A DNA stretch of 64,000 bases. It comes from Phaeovibrio sulfidiphilus. GTDB taxonomy: Bacteria > Pseudomonadota > Alphaproteobacteria > Rhodospirillales > Rhodospirillaceae. Shown in pieces: positions 27,185-35,744 of the stretch (positions are counted from its first letter, which is position 1; each line of letters starts with the position of its first letter). The notes under the pieces were generated by a model. The model saw nothing but the letters and a program-made list of their open reading frames with translations, had not been told where the DNA came from and ran no database searches. The DNA lies in NCBI RefSeq assembly GCF_014861485.1, contig NZ_JACZHT010000002.1, forward strand, positions 124,001 through 188,000. The letters run 5' to 3'. The translations under genes were made by a program, and so were the position numbers.

Positions 27185-28276
27185 ATGAGAGCACGGGTGC
27201 GTCAGTTCATTGTCGGGCTGTGTCTGGGCGCCGCGCTTGCGTGCAGCCTGCTCGCGCCGTTGGCCCTCGCCATTGGTCCGGACGATCCCCTGACCGCCGC
27301 CACCGTCAAGAAAATGTGCCGCAGCCATCCCCCCTCCCGGGTGGTGGCCCGCCTTCTTGAGACCCCGGAAAAAACCTGGCAGCCGCTGCTGGAGCAGGTC
27401 GCGGAGGGAAAACCCGAGTGGCTGGAGATCTGCACCTGTCTGTCGGCAGGCGGCGCCCTGAGCCGAAGTGCCCGGGCGTCCGAGGAACTGGAAATCGCCC
27501 TGGCGTCGGCTCTGCCCCGGAACCCGTGTGCGGTTCTGATGCTGGAGCGCCGGGGCGTGTCTCTGGCCAGGGTCTGCTCGGTTCCCTTTCTGGTTTCGGA
27601 TCGGGCCACCCTCGAGGCCTACCACGCCCGGGTTCAGGAGGCGCTTGCCTCGGTGGAGGCTCCGGGTCTGGCGGTGGAGCGGGACGTGTGCCGGATGCGC
27701 CTTGAGGCCGCCTGGGCACGCCTGACGGCCCCGTCCGAAGGAGCGCCGGCCCCGGGCTTCTTCCCGGATGACACGATGCCGGAGGCGTTTGTCCCGGCTG
27801 GCCCCGAGGGTGGCGGGCCGGAGGGGCGCCCGCCCGCGACAGGCGGGCAGGCGGGCGGTGGCGGGCAGGCGGACGCTCCGGGTGGGGCCGTGTCCGGGGC
27901 GCTTGCGTCCGACCCCCTTGCCCCGGATGCGGCGATCCTGGACGTGGTGGCGCCGGATGCGGCGGTCCTTGATGTGGTGGCGCCGGATCTCCGGGGGTCC
28001 GGGGACGGTGGCCCGGGCCGTGATGGTTCGGGGGGCACGGATGCGGGCGGCCGGGAGGGGCGCGGCCCCGGGGCGTCCGGGGGCGCCGGGGTCTCCCGCA
28101 ATGCGGATCCCTCCGACGCCTGGTGGGGTAGGGATGCCATGGCCGCCGACGGGGACACGGCCTCGGGCCCTGTCCCGGATGAGCCCTGTGCTCCGGCTTC
28201 GGGGGCTGGCGGGGACGGACAGGCTGCCCCGGATATCGCCCCTGCGGCGCCTGGCGGGGACGGGCGCGGGCTGTGA
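27185..28276 (+). CDS. Secreted protein of unknown function with Pro/Gly/Asp-rich C-terminal half
   Basis: 363 residues. An N-terminal signal peptide (about 1-30, RARVRQFIVGL then hydrophobic, ending ALA) precedes a helical domain of about 170 residues with several cysteines (MCRSH, EICTC, NPCAV, RVCSV, DVCRM). The second half (about 185-363) is low-complexity Gly, Ala, Pro and Asp and includes a duplicated unit APDAAILDVV / APDAAVLDVV, encoded by a 30-bp direct DNA repeat near 27925-27985. I do not recognise a family. A relic of this gene's 5' end sits beyond the acyltransferase at about 24205. Confidence 0.65.
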   Translation: MRARVRQFIVGLCLGAALACSLLAPLALAIGPDDPLTAATVKKMCRSHPPSRVVARLLETPEKTWQPLLEQVAEGKPEWLEICTCLSAGGALSRSARASEELEIALASALPRNPCAVLMLERRGVSLARVCSVPFLVSDRATLEAYHARVQEALASVEAPGLAVERDVCRMRLEAAWARLTAPSEGAPAPGFFPDDTMPEAFVPAGPEGGGPEGRPPATGGQAGGGGQADAPGGAVSGALASDPLAPDAAILDVVAPDAAVLDVVAPDLRGSGDGGPGRDGSGGTDAGGREGRGPGASGGAGVSRNADPSDAWWGRDAMAADGDTASGPVPDEPCAPASGAGGDGQAAPDIAPAAPGGDGRGL

Positions 28277-28531
28277 GGGGCGGCTGCGCCGGGTGAGCCT
28301 GCCGTGTGCGGGTGGGGGGAGCTGTCTCCGGCTCCCGCGCTCCCCGGCCCTGGTCTCTCCGGTGTCCGAGAGGGCAGCCCGGGGCGGATCGCGGCACCGG
28401 CCGGCGGCCTCCAGTCCCCCGGGTGCGTCGGAACCTTTTGACTCCCGCCCCGAATCACGGCATGTGTGGAGCACACCCCTGCCGCTCCCCGGCAGGACGC
28501 CGCCTGTTTGTGTTTGAGCGAGTGCTGTTCC

Positions 28532-29215
28532 ATGACCCTTCCCTCCGTATTGATTGCGCCTTCCCTTCTGTCTGCCGACTTTGCCAACCTGGCGTCCGAG
28601 GCAAAGGACGTGATCGGGGGCTCGGCGGACTGGCTCCATTTCGACGTGATGGACAACCACTACGTCCCGAACCTGACGGTGGGCCCCCTGGTCTGCGAGG
28701 CCCTGCGGCCGCACTCCAGCGTCCCCATCGATGTGCACCTGATGACCCGTCCGGTTGACAATCTGGTGGAGATGTTCGCAAAGGCCGGTGCCGACGTGAT
28801 CAGCTTCCACCCGGAGGCCTCGGACCACGTGCACCGCACGATCCAGCTCATCCGGGACAACGGCTGCAAGGCGGGTCTGGTTCTCAACCCGGCGACCCCG
28901 CTGTCGGTCCTGGATCACGTTCTCGAGGATCTGGACATGGTGCTCATCATGTCGGTCAACCCGGGCTTCGGAGGCCAGGCGTTCCTGCCCTCCATGCTGC
29001 CCAAGATCCGCGCGCTTCGGGAGTGCATCGACGCCCGCAAGCCCGAAGTGCTGATCGAGGTGGACGGCGGCGTGAAGCCCGGAAACGCGTTCGAGCTGGG
29101 CCGGGCCGGGGCGGACGTCCTGGTGGCGGGCTCCGCGGTGTTCGGCGCGCCGGACCGGGGCGAGGCCATCCGGGCCATTCGGGACAAGGCCAACGAGGGT
29201 CGCGGCTACCGCTGA
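28532..29215 (+). CDS. rpe: Ribulose-phosphate 3-epimerase
   Basis: 227 residues from the ATG at 28532; upstream in-frame codons do not resemble the family. Rpe interconverts ribulose 5-phosphate and xylulose 5-phosphate in the Calvin and pentose phosphate cycles. Conserved TIM-barrel motifs: IAPSLLSADFANL, LHFDVMDNHYVPNLTVGP, VDVHLM-type IDVHLMTRP, ISFHPEAS, LIMSVNPGFGGQAFLP, and IEVDGGVKPGNA. It lies 3-5 kb upstream of fbp and prk on the same strand, so Calvin-cycle genes are clustered loosely but separated by the arsR-permease set. Confidence 0.96.
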   Translation: MTLPSVLIAPSLLSADFANLASEAKDVIGGSADWLHFDVMDNHYVPNLTVGPLVCEALRPHSSVPIDVHLMTRPVDNLVEMFAKAGADVISFHPEASDHVHRTIQLIRDNGCKAGLVLNPATPLSVLDHVLEDLDMVLIMSVNPGFGGQAFLPSMLPKIRALRECIDARKPEVLIEVDGGVKPGNAFELGRAGADVLVAGSAVFGAPDRGEAIRAIRDKANEGRGYR

Positions 29216-29604
29216 GCCGGCGGGCGCTTTGATCGCTGGACCGGCGGGCGCTTTGATCGCTGGACCGGCGTGTCTGGCTCGCGACAGGCCAGCCCGGGCC
29301 GCGGTGTGCTACTACGGATCCGGCGGCCCCGGTGGTTGCCGGGGCTGGCCCGGCTCCCGGTGGCCGGTTCCCCCGGGTGTATGTCCGGGCGTTTCGGGTT
29401 TATGGTCTCTCGCTGTGTCGGTCCGGTTGGACGTGCCTGTTTCCCGGGTGTCGGACACACGGGGGCGCGCGGCTGCCGCCCTTCGGCGCGCGGTCTGCGG
29501 GACCATCGGCACATGGTGCGCTCGCAGGGCGGTGCCCCCGGGGTGCCTGCGCTCCCCTGACGGTCAATCTTGACTTTTGTCTCCGCCTTTCGGAGTCTTC
29601 AGGC
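29216..29604. other. Intergenic region between rpe and arsR
   Basis: About 390 bp beginning with a 24-bp tandem repeat (listed separately). The remainder is GC-rich, with no supported gene; the arsR promoter must lie at its right end. Confidence 0.45.
29217..29270. repeat. Tandem repeat, 24-bp unit, two and a quarter copies, at the rpe stop
   Basis: CCGGCGGGCGCTTTGATCGC-TGGA occurs at 29217-29240 and 29241-29264, followed by CCGGCG. The first copy begins directly after the rpe stop codon. Confidence 0.85.
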
Positions 29605-29976
29605 ATGGAAACCCCTGCCGCAGCGAAAATCTTCGAGGCCCTGTCCTCCGGTATCCGTCTGGATCTGGTTCGGCTTCTGATCCGCCATGGTCCGGACGGT
29701 CTTGTCGCGGGGGACATCGCCCGTGAGCTGGGCATCCCGTCCAGCAACCTGTCCTTCCATCTGAGGGGGCTGGTTCACGCCGGGCTTCTTGGCGTCGAGA
29801 AGGAGGGGCGTTTCCTCCGGTATCGCGCGAACATCCCCCTCGTTCTCGAGATCGTCCGGTTTCTGACCGCCGAGTGCTGCCAGAGCGATCCCGGACGCTG
29901 CCAGGAGTTCCGGGCGGCAAGCGGCGTGCCCGGACGCCTGTTTCAGGATCCCGGGCCGGATGGCGACCCATCCTGA
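29605..29976 (+). CDS. arsR: ArsR-family metalloregulator
   Basis: 123 residues from the ATG at 29605 (GGAG upstream). A winged-helix protein: AKIFEALSSGIRLDLVRLLI, GDIARELGIPSSNLSFHLRGL (recognition helix) and GLLGVEKEGRFLRYRANI. The C-terminal AECCQSDPGRC supplies a cysteine pair plus a third cysteine, as in some ArsR proteins that bind As(III). It should repress the permease operon that begins 190 bp downstream and be released by metalloid or metal. Confidence 0.9.
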   Translation: METPAAAKIFEALSSGIRLDLVRLLIRHGPDGLVAGDIARELGIPSSNLSFHLRGLVHAGLLGVEKEGRFLRYRANIPLVLEIVRFLTAECCQSDPGRCQEFRAASGVPGRLFQDPGPDGDPS

Positions 29977-29984
29977 TTTTTAAT

Positions 29985-29996
29985 TTGATATTTCAA
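29985..29996. promoter_or_regulatory. Candidate ArsR operator / promoter region
   Basis: TTGA-TATT-TCAA is a perfect short inverted repeat inside an AT-rich patch (29975-30016) that contrasts with the flanking GC-rich DNA, located between arsR and the permease gene. ArsR operators are AT-rich palindromes of this kind. Position and composition are the only support. Confidence 0.4.
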
Positions 29997-30166
29997 CAAT
30001 CATCATAATATTATGAGCGTCGGGCGAGGCGGGCCCCGGGCCCCCACGCGCTGTGGCTCCGGCTTTGGTTCCCGCTTTGGTTCCGGCCCGTCCGGCGGTG
30101 GGGGTGGTCCTGGCCTTGGCTCTGGCCCGTCCGGCAGTGTGAATTCGTTTTCAGAAAGGTCGTTTC

Positions 30167-31333
30167 ATGTCTCCCGAGTGTGACACAAGCGGGGGGAGCG
30201 GCTGTTGCTGTGCCTCTCCCGCGCCCCAAAAGCCCCCTGGTCCCGAGCCGGAGGCTCCGTCCGGCCCGGATGGGCGCTGGCTTGTCCGCTACTGTCTGGC
30301 CGCCCTGGTTCTGGCCGGGCTCTGGGTCGGAGCGTATGCGCTGGCCCTTCCGGCCGCAACGTGGCTGACCGTGTCCGTTTTCGGGCTGTCCGACACGTCG
30401 GGACTGGGGGCTGCCGTTGAGTTCTTCCTGTACGACACGGTCAAGATCCTGCTTCTCCTTGTGGGCATGATCTACGTGGTTGGCTGGCTGCGGGCCTCCC
30501 TGAACGTGGAGCGCGTTCGGGACGTTCTGGCCGGGCGGGGGCGGGCCGTGGGCTACGTTGCGGGATCGGCGTTCGGGGCGGTCACGCCGTTTTGCTCCTG
30601 TTCGTCCGTGCCGCTGTTTCTCGGGTTCACCATGGCCCGCATTCCGCTGGGCATCACCATGGCCTTCCTGATCACCTCGCCGCTGATCAACGAGATTGCC
30701 GTGGTCATGCTCTGGGGCCTTCTGGGCTGGAAGTTCACCGTGGCCTATGTGGTCGTGGGCATGAGCGCCGGGATCATCGGCGGGCTGGTGATGGATGCCC
30801 TGCGGGCGGACCGCTGGCTTCAGCCGTTCATTCTTGATGCGGTGCGGTCGTCTCCTGCGGTCGCGGCCGGGGGCTCGGGACCGGAGGCGCCGGCCGGCCG
30901 GCTGGGCGTGCGTGCGCGTCATGCGTTTGCGTGGTCCGAAACCCGGATGATTTTCGGCCGGGTCTGGCGCTGGGTTCTGGTGGGTGTCGCCATCGGCGCG
31001 GCCCTTCACGGGGTGGTTCCGGAAAACTGGTTTGCGCTGCACCTGGGTGCGGACCAGTGGTGGTCGGTTCCGGCGGCCGTGGTCCTGGGCATGCCCCTGT
31101 ATGCGAATGTCACGGGGACGATCCCGATTATGGAAAGCCTTCTGATGAAGGGCCTGCCGGTGGGGACGACCCTGGCGTTTTGCATGGGGACCGTTGCGGC
31201 TAGCATTCCGGAGTTTGTCATGCTCCGGCAGGTGATGACCCTCCGGCTGATCGCGGTCTTCATGGCAACGCTTCTGGTGATGTTCACGCTGGTGGGCTGG
31301 ATTTTCAACGCGATCGGTCCCTGGGTTCTGTAG
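30167..31333 (+). CDS. Permease of the YraQ/ArsP family
   Basis: 388 residues. The N-terminus carries a cysteine cluster (SGCCCASP) and Pro-rich stretch before about eight membrane segments. The family signature is TPFCSCSSVPLFLGFTMARIPLG followed by AFLITSPLINE, repeated in form as LGMPLYANVTGTIPI. ArsP members export organoarsenicals; others have no assigned substrate. An arsR gene precedes it and a small thioredoxin-like gene follows at 31 bp, the common three-gene set for this permease type. A ribosome-binding AGAAAGG is 10 bp before the start. Confidence 0.85.
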   Translation: MSPECDTSGGSGCCCASPAPQKPPGPEPEAPSGPDGRWLVRYCLAALVLAGLWVGAYALALPAATWLTVSVFGLSDTSGLGAAVEFFLYDTVKILLLLVGMIYVVGWLRASLNVERVRDVLAGRGRAVGYVAGSAFGAVTPFCSCSSVPLFLGFTMARIPLGITMAFLITSPLINEIAVVMLWGLLGWKFTVAYVVVGMSAGIIGGLVMDALRADRWLQPFILDAVRSSPAVAAGGSGPEAPAGRLGVRARHAFAWSETRMIFGRVWRWVLVGVAIGAALHGVVPENWFALHLGADQWWSVPAAVVLGMPLYANVTGTIPIMESLLMKGLPVGTTLAFCMGTVAASIPEFVMLRQVMTLRLIAVFMATLLVMFTLVGWIFNAIGPWVL

Positions 31334-31364
31334 GGGCCGGTCACAACAGAGAAAGGCACGTGTG

Positions 31365-31658
31365 ATGAAAATAACGGTTTACGGTCCGGGGTGTTCCCGG
31401 TGTGCGGATACGGAGCGCATGGCCCGCGAGGCAGTGGCCGAGCTCGGGGTGTCGGCGGTGGTCGAGAAGGTCTCGGACATCCAGGCCATGATGGTGATGG
31501 GTGTGCTGTCCTCCCCCGCCGTTGCCATTGACGGTCAGCTTCGGTGTCAGGGCCGGGTTCCCTCCCGCGACGACATCATGCGCTGGATCCGTGAGGGCTC
31601 GGGCGACCACGGGGCGCACTGCACCTCGCCCGGCTGCCGCTGCGGCGGAGGAGACTGA
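31365..31658 (+). CDS. Small thioredoxin-like (redox-active disulfide) protein
   Basis: 97 residues from the ATG at 31365; a GTG immediately before it is an alternative. The thioredoxin-like fold begins MKITVYGPGCSRCADTERM with a C-x2-C redox pair and contains a cis-proline at GVLSSPAVAIDG. A C-terminal tail adds further cysteines (HCTSPGCRCGGG), possibly for metal binding. Proteins of this type are regularly encoded next to YraQ/ArsP-type permeases. Co-transcription with the permease is likely. Confidence 0.88.
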   Translation: MKITVYGPGCSRCADTERMAREAVAELGVSAVVEKVSDIQAMMVMGVLSSPAVAIDGQLRCQGRVPSRDDIMRWIREGSGDHGAHCTSPGCRCGGGD

Positions 31659-32254
31659 GGCACCCCCGTTCGCCGGTGGAGGGGCAGGGAGCGGGCCTCT
31701 CTCCGGGTGGACGGGTTGGGAGTTGGCCTCCCTCCGGGTGACGGGGGCGGGCGTTGGCTTCCCCTCGCCGGGTGGCAGGGGCGGGAGGCCCCGGTGGAGG
31801 GCCCCGGTGCCGCTGAGGCGGAGTGGCGAGGGGGGCCGCTTTGCCGCGGCCTTGCCCGGCTTGCCTCGGGTTGAGGGCGTGTTGGTCGGGGAGGGGGCCG
31901 CTTGCCTTTGCCCGCAGGGGCCCGGTCGCGCGAGGCCCCGAGTCCGCGCCCGGTGTCCCGGCCGGTTCCGTTTCCTTCCGGTGAGCGGTTGTGTGCCGCC
32001 GACCCTCTCCCGCCGGGCTGGAGGGCGGGGCCGCCGGGGTGGGGGTTCCGCCGGGCGCCGCTCCGTGGTTCCGGGCCGCAGGGTATCAGGATCCTGTGTG
32101 GGGCCGCTTCCGCCTGGCCGCAGGGGGCACGCGGCGGGGCGCGGTCGTTTCCCTTGACCCGGGGTGGACATTGGTGAAAGATCGCCTTGTGTTTGCCGGG
32201 AGAATCCGGTGATACAGCGGGATTTTCCACACTCTCAGGTCCGGTTTTTTCGTG
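31659..32254. other. Intergenic region upstream of fbp
   Basis: About 600 bp. The first 230 bp hold imperfect repeats of CTCCGGGTG and of GGGAG(t/g)(t/c)GG-type runs, and GGCCGCTTGCC-like sequence appears twice (about 31836 and 31898). The last 100 bp before fbp are less GC-rich and likely hold its promoter. No gene supported. Confidence 0.4.
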
Positions 32255-33319
32255 ATGCACACCACAGACAGAACGACGCTTGCCCAGTTCCTTATCGAAG
32301 AGACCCGCGACAGTCCGCCGGAGTGGGCGGATCTGGTCGGCCTTCTCCTGGACGTTGCCCAGGCGTGCAAGGTTATTGCGCGGCTCACGGCGCTTGGCCA
32401 GCTTGGCAACGTGCACGGCTACACCGGCGACGTGAACCCCCAGGGCGAGACCCAGGCCCGTCTTGACCAGCTCAGCCACAACGCCTTTGTCCGGGCGTGC
32501 GAGCTGACGGGGCACGTGGCGGGGCTCGCCTCCGAGGAGGAGGAGGAGGTCATTCCCGTGCGCCATCCCCGGTCGCGCGGCAGCTTCCTTCTTGCGTTCG
32601 ATCCCCTGGACGGCTCGTCCAACATCGACACCAACGGCACCGTGGGCAGCCTGTTCTCGATCCTGCCCTATGACGGCAACGGCCGTGACGCGGTCGAGGC
32701 GGACTTCATGCGCCCGGGCCGCGAGCAGGTGGCCGCCGGCTACGCGCTGTATGGCCCCTCGACCATGTTCGTGCTGTCCATCGGGAACGGCGTCCACGGG
32801 TTCACGCTGGACCCGCTGTTCGGTGACTTCATCCTGACCCACCCCAACATGCGGGTTCCGGACCAGACCAACACGTTTGCCATCAACGCGTCCAACCACC
32901 GTTTCTGGGAGCTTCCGGTGCGGGCCTATGTGGACGAGCTGCTGGCCGGCCGGACGGGCCCCCGCGCCCGGGACTACAACATGCGCTGGATTGCGGCGCT
33001 TGTGGCCGACTGTCACCGGATCCTTCTCCAGGGCGGGATCTACCTGTACCCGCGTGATGCCCGTGATCCGTCGCGGGCGGGCCGCCTGCGCCTGCTGTAC
33101 GAGGCCGCCCCCATTGCCTTCCTGATGGAGCAGGCCGGCGGCCGCTGCATCGCGGGGGAAACGGAGATCCTGGACGTGGTTCCGGAAACTCTCCACCAGC
33201 GGATCCCCCTGTTCTTCGGCTCCCGCGAGGAGGTGGACCGGGTCGAGGCCCTGCACCGTTCGGGCCCGCCGGGTCAGGAAAACCCGCTGTTCCACTCCCG
33301 GTCCCTGTTCCGCTCCTAG
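32255..33319 (+). CDS. fbp: Class I fructose-1,6-bisphosphatase
   Basis: 354 residues from the ATG at 32255 (a GTG precedes it). The enzyme removes the 1-phosphate of fructose 1,6-bisphosphate in the Calvin cycle and gluconeogenesis. Motifs: NPQGETQARLD, SEEEEEV (metal site), FDPLDGSSNID, and the substrate site region RYNMRW-like ARDYNMRWIAALVAD with GGIYLYP. The active-site acidic residues are all present. It is followed by a strong terminator, then phosphoribulokinase 660 bp downstream. Confidence 0.96.
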   Translation: MHTTDRTTLAQFLIEETRDSPPEWADLVGLLLDVAQACKVIARLTALGQLGNVHGYTGDVNPQGETQARLDQLSHNAFVRACELTGHVAGLASEEEEEVIPVRHPRSRGSFLLAFDPLDGSSNIDTNGTVGSLFSILPYDGNGRDAVEADFMRPGREQVAAGYALYGPSTMFVLSIGNGVHGFTLDPLFGDFILTHPNMRVPDQTNTFAINASNHRFWELPVRAYVDELLAGRTGPRARDYNMRWIAALVADCHRILLQGGIYLYPRDARDPSRAGRLRLLYEAAPIAFLMEQAGGRCIAGETEILDVVPETLHQRIPLFFGSREEVDRVEALHRSGPPGQENPLFHSRSLFRS

Positions 33320-33340
33320 AGCGTTTGCACAGACCCGCCA

Positions 33341-33379
33341 GAGCAGGCGTGAGAGATCGCTGCCTGCTCCGGTTTTTTT
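33341..33379 (+). terminator. Rho-independent terminator of fbp
   Basis: Stem GAGCAGGC / GCCTGCTC (33341-33348, 33362-33369), then CGGTTTTTTT. It starts about 20 bp after the fbp stop. Confidence 0.9.
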
Positions 33380-33979
33380 GTGGCCGACGGGGGGGGCTGT
33401 GGGACCGGCGGCCGGCGGTTCGGGGAGGCCCGTTCCCGTTCCCCGGAGCCGTCATCCGCCGTCGCGTCCGGCGGGCGGTTCCTGTCCTCCATCCCCCCTG
33501 ACGTTCTGCTGACACCTGCCGTCCGGCCGGCCCCGCGCGTGTGTTTGCCCATAACAAAAATCAATAGGTGTCCGGGTGGGGTGAGGGCGGCGCCCCGTTG
33601 CCCGCCGGGGCTGCATGCCGCTGTCACCGGGGCCGTGGCCCGCCGGGCCGAACCCGGGATTCGCGGGCGTTTCAAGGCCCTTCGCCCTGGTTTTTCCCGG
33701 CCGGTCCTGCACGTTTGCGGCGCGTGCGAGCCGGTCCGGGGCGTGGAAGGCGGGGGCAGGAGCGGAGGAAAACCGCCCGGACCCAAGAGTATGCTTGCGG
33801 GCACCCCGTTCCGGTCCGTAATATCGTCCCACGGCGACCGCTGCTTTTTCCTTCCGGCCCGGCTGCCGCGTCCGGGGAGCCGTCCGCTCCCGCGGCCTGT
33901 TCGATCGTCCTGTCCGCACGCGGATACGTCTTCTGTCCTGTCCGGGGACCGGGTTGGTCCCCCCTCATGAGGTGCGCCC
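33380..33979. other. Intergenic region upstream of prk
   Basis: About 600 bp with no supported gene; frames on both strands are low-complexity. It must contain the prk promoter, since fbp transcription appears to terminate at 33379. Confidence 0.4.
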
Positions 33980-34846
33980 ATGTCTGTCAAGCATCCGATC
34001 ATTGCCATTACCGGGTCTTCGGGGTCCGGCACGAGTTCGGTAACCCGCACCTTCAACGAGATTTTCCGCCGCGAGGGCGTGGGGGCGGCCATCATCGAGG
34101 GCGACAGCTTCCACCGCTACGAGCGCGCGGCCATGAAGGAGGCCATGGCCCAGGCCATCCGGGACGGCAATCCGCACTTCAGCCATTTCGGCCCCGAGGC
34201 CAACCGTCTGGAGGATCTGGAGGCCCTGTTCCGCACCTATGGCGAGACGGGCCAGGGCAAAAGCCGCAAGTACCTCCACACAGACGACGAGGGCGCGCCC
34301 TACGGCCAGAAGGCGGGCACCTTCACGCCCTGGGAGGAGCTTCCGGACTCGGATCTCATGTTCTACGAGGGGCTCCACGGGGCTGTGGTGACCGACACCG
34401 TCGATATCGCCCGCTATGTGGACCTGAAAATCGGCGTGGTGCCGGTCATCAATCTCGAGTGGATCCAGAAGCTTCACCGGGACAAGTCGGCCCGCGGCTA
34501 CACCACCGAGGCCGTGACGGACACCATCTTGCGGCGCATGCAGGACTACGTTCACTACATCTGCCCCCAGTTCGCGCGCACCGATGTGAACTTCCAGCGG
34601 GTGCCGACGGTGGACACCTCCAACCCCTTTATCGCGCGCCATGTGCCCTCGCCGGACGAGAGCTACGTGGTGATCCGCTTCAAGGATCCGCGGGGCATTG
34701 ATTTCCCGTACCTTCTGAACATGCTTGATGACAGCTTCATGTCCCGGGCCAACACCATCGTGGTACCCGGCGGAAAGATGGAGCTGGCCATGCAGCTGAT
34801 TTTCACTCCGTTCGTGTGGCGCCTGATGGAGCGCCGCAAGCGCTAG
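33980..34846 (+). CDS. prk: Phosphoribulokinase
   Basis: 288 residues, the usual size for the bacterial (class I) enzyme. It phosphorylates ribulose 5-phosphate to ribulose 1,5-bisphosphate, the CO2 acceptor of Rubisco. P-loop GSSGSGTSSVT, IIEGDSFHRYER, the FSHFGPEANR substrate region, and LMFYEGLHG are visible. With rpe and fbp this indicates autotrophic CO2 fixation. A DUF721 gene follows 13 bp downstream and may be translated from the same message. Confidence 0.96.
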   Translation: MSVKHPIIAITGSSGSGTSSVTRTFNEIFRREGVGAAIIEGDSFHRYERAAMKEAMAQAIRDGNPHFSHFGPEANRLEDLEALFRTYGETGQGKSRKYLHTDDEGAPYGQKAGTFTPWEELPDSDLMFYEGLHGAVVTDTVDIARYVDLKIGVVPVINLEWIQKLHRDKSARGYTTEAVTDTILRRMQDYVHYICPQFARTDVNFQRVPTVDTSNPFIARHVPSPDESYVVIRFKDPRGIDFPYLLNMLDDSFMSRANTIVVPGGKMELAMQLIFTPFVWRLMERRKR

Positions 34847-34859
34847 GGGAGGCGGGAGC

Positions 34860-35399
34860 GTGGCGGCCAAAGACCGCAGGAGCACATCCGGGGAAAAACC
34901 CGGACGCCGGGCAGAGGAGCCCGGGCGTCGGGGGCAGGAGCGCCTTGCTGATGTGGTGGCGCGGATCGCATCGCCGGTTCTGCGCAGGCGGGGCTTTGCC
35001 AATGCCTCGCTTCTGGCGCACTGGGAGGACATCGTGGGGCCCTCCCTGTCGCGCATGGTCTGGCCCGACCGCCTGAAGGGCACCCGGGACGGAAGCGCCG
35101 GGGTGCTGCACCTGGTGGCCGCCAGCGGCAGCGTCAAGCTGGAGATCAATCACACCCTTCCCCAGATCATCGAGCGGGTGAACGGGTTCTTGGGCTATCA
35201 GGCGGTGGAACGCATTGTCACGCGGGTCGGGCGCTGTCCCCGGCCCGAGACGCCCGTTCTTCGGCGTCCGCCGCCGCCGGTTCCGCCGAGGGAGCAGACC
35301 CGGATCCAGACCCTGGTGGATCCGGTTCCCGATCCCGAACTGCGCGAGCAGCTCAAGGCGCTGGCGCTGGCTGTCTCCCGCAGGCAGACCCCGCGCTGA
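34860..35399 (+). CDS. DUF721/DciA-like protein
   Basis: 179 residues from a GTG at 34860 preceded by GGAGGCGGGAGC. A basic, disordered N-terminus (1-28) precedes a domain with WEDIVGPSLSRMVWPDRL, LHLVAASGSVKLEINH and LPQIIERVNGFLGYQAVERIV, the DUF721 pattern shared with DciA, the ancestral loader of DnaB replicative helicase. The C-terminus is Pro-rich. Function in alphaproteobacteria is inferred from the family. Location behind prk looks incidental. Confidence 0.82.
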   Translation: MAAKDRRSTSGEKPGRRAEEPGRRGQERLADVVARIASPVLRRRGFANASLLAHWEDIVGPSLSRMVWPDRLKGTRDGSAGVLHLVAASGSVKLEINHTLPQIIERVNGFLGYQAVERIVTRVGRCPRPETPVLRRPPPPVPPREQTRIQTLVDPVPDPELREQLKALALAVSRRQTPR

Positions 35400-35744
35400 G
35401 GCCCCTGCCGTTTGCGTCGTCCGCCCGGTTGTGTTGTTCGCCCTCTGGCTCGGGGGCGCCCCGTCGCTCGCCCGGGGGGCGGTCCACATCCGTTCCGGTC
35501 TGGCTTTGCCTGTCTGCCAGCCTCTCCATTCTGTCCGCCCGGGTCCGTGCGGCCTGGGGTCGGACAGGCTATGCCGTTCTGCCCCGTCTCGTCTCGTCTC
35601 ACACAGCCCGAACTGGCCGCCTTCCGGTGCGTTTCAGACCGTCCGGCCGTACTCCTCGCGTCCCCCCCAACCGGCCCGTCTCAACCGGTCTGATCCGGCC
35701 CGGTCCGCCCGGTGTCTGTTCAGCGGGGTGCGGGCTCGCCCCGC
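35400..35744. other. Convergent intergenic region
   Basis: About 345 bp between two convergent genes. GC-rich with C/T-rich stretches; no clear hairpin-plus-T terminator, repeat or gene seen. Confidence 0.4.

Noticed and set aside
24205-27240. Insertion sequence or integron carrying the acyltransferase
   Set aside because: No transposase, terminal inverted repeats or attC-like sites were seen; the flanking repeats are copies of local genes, which fits homologous integration better.
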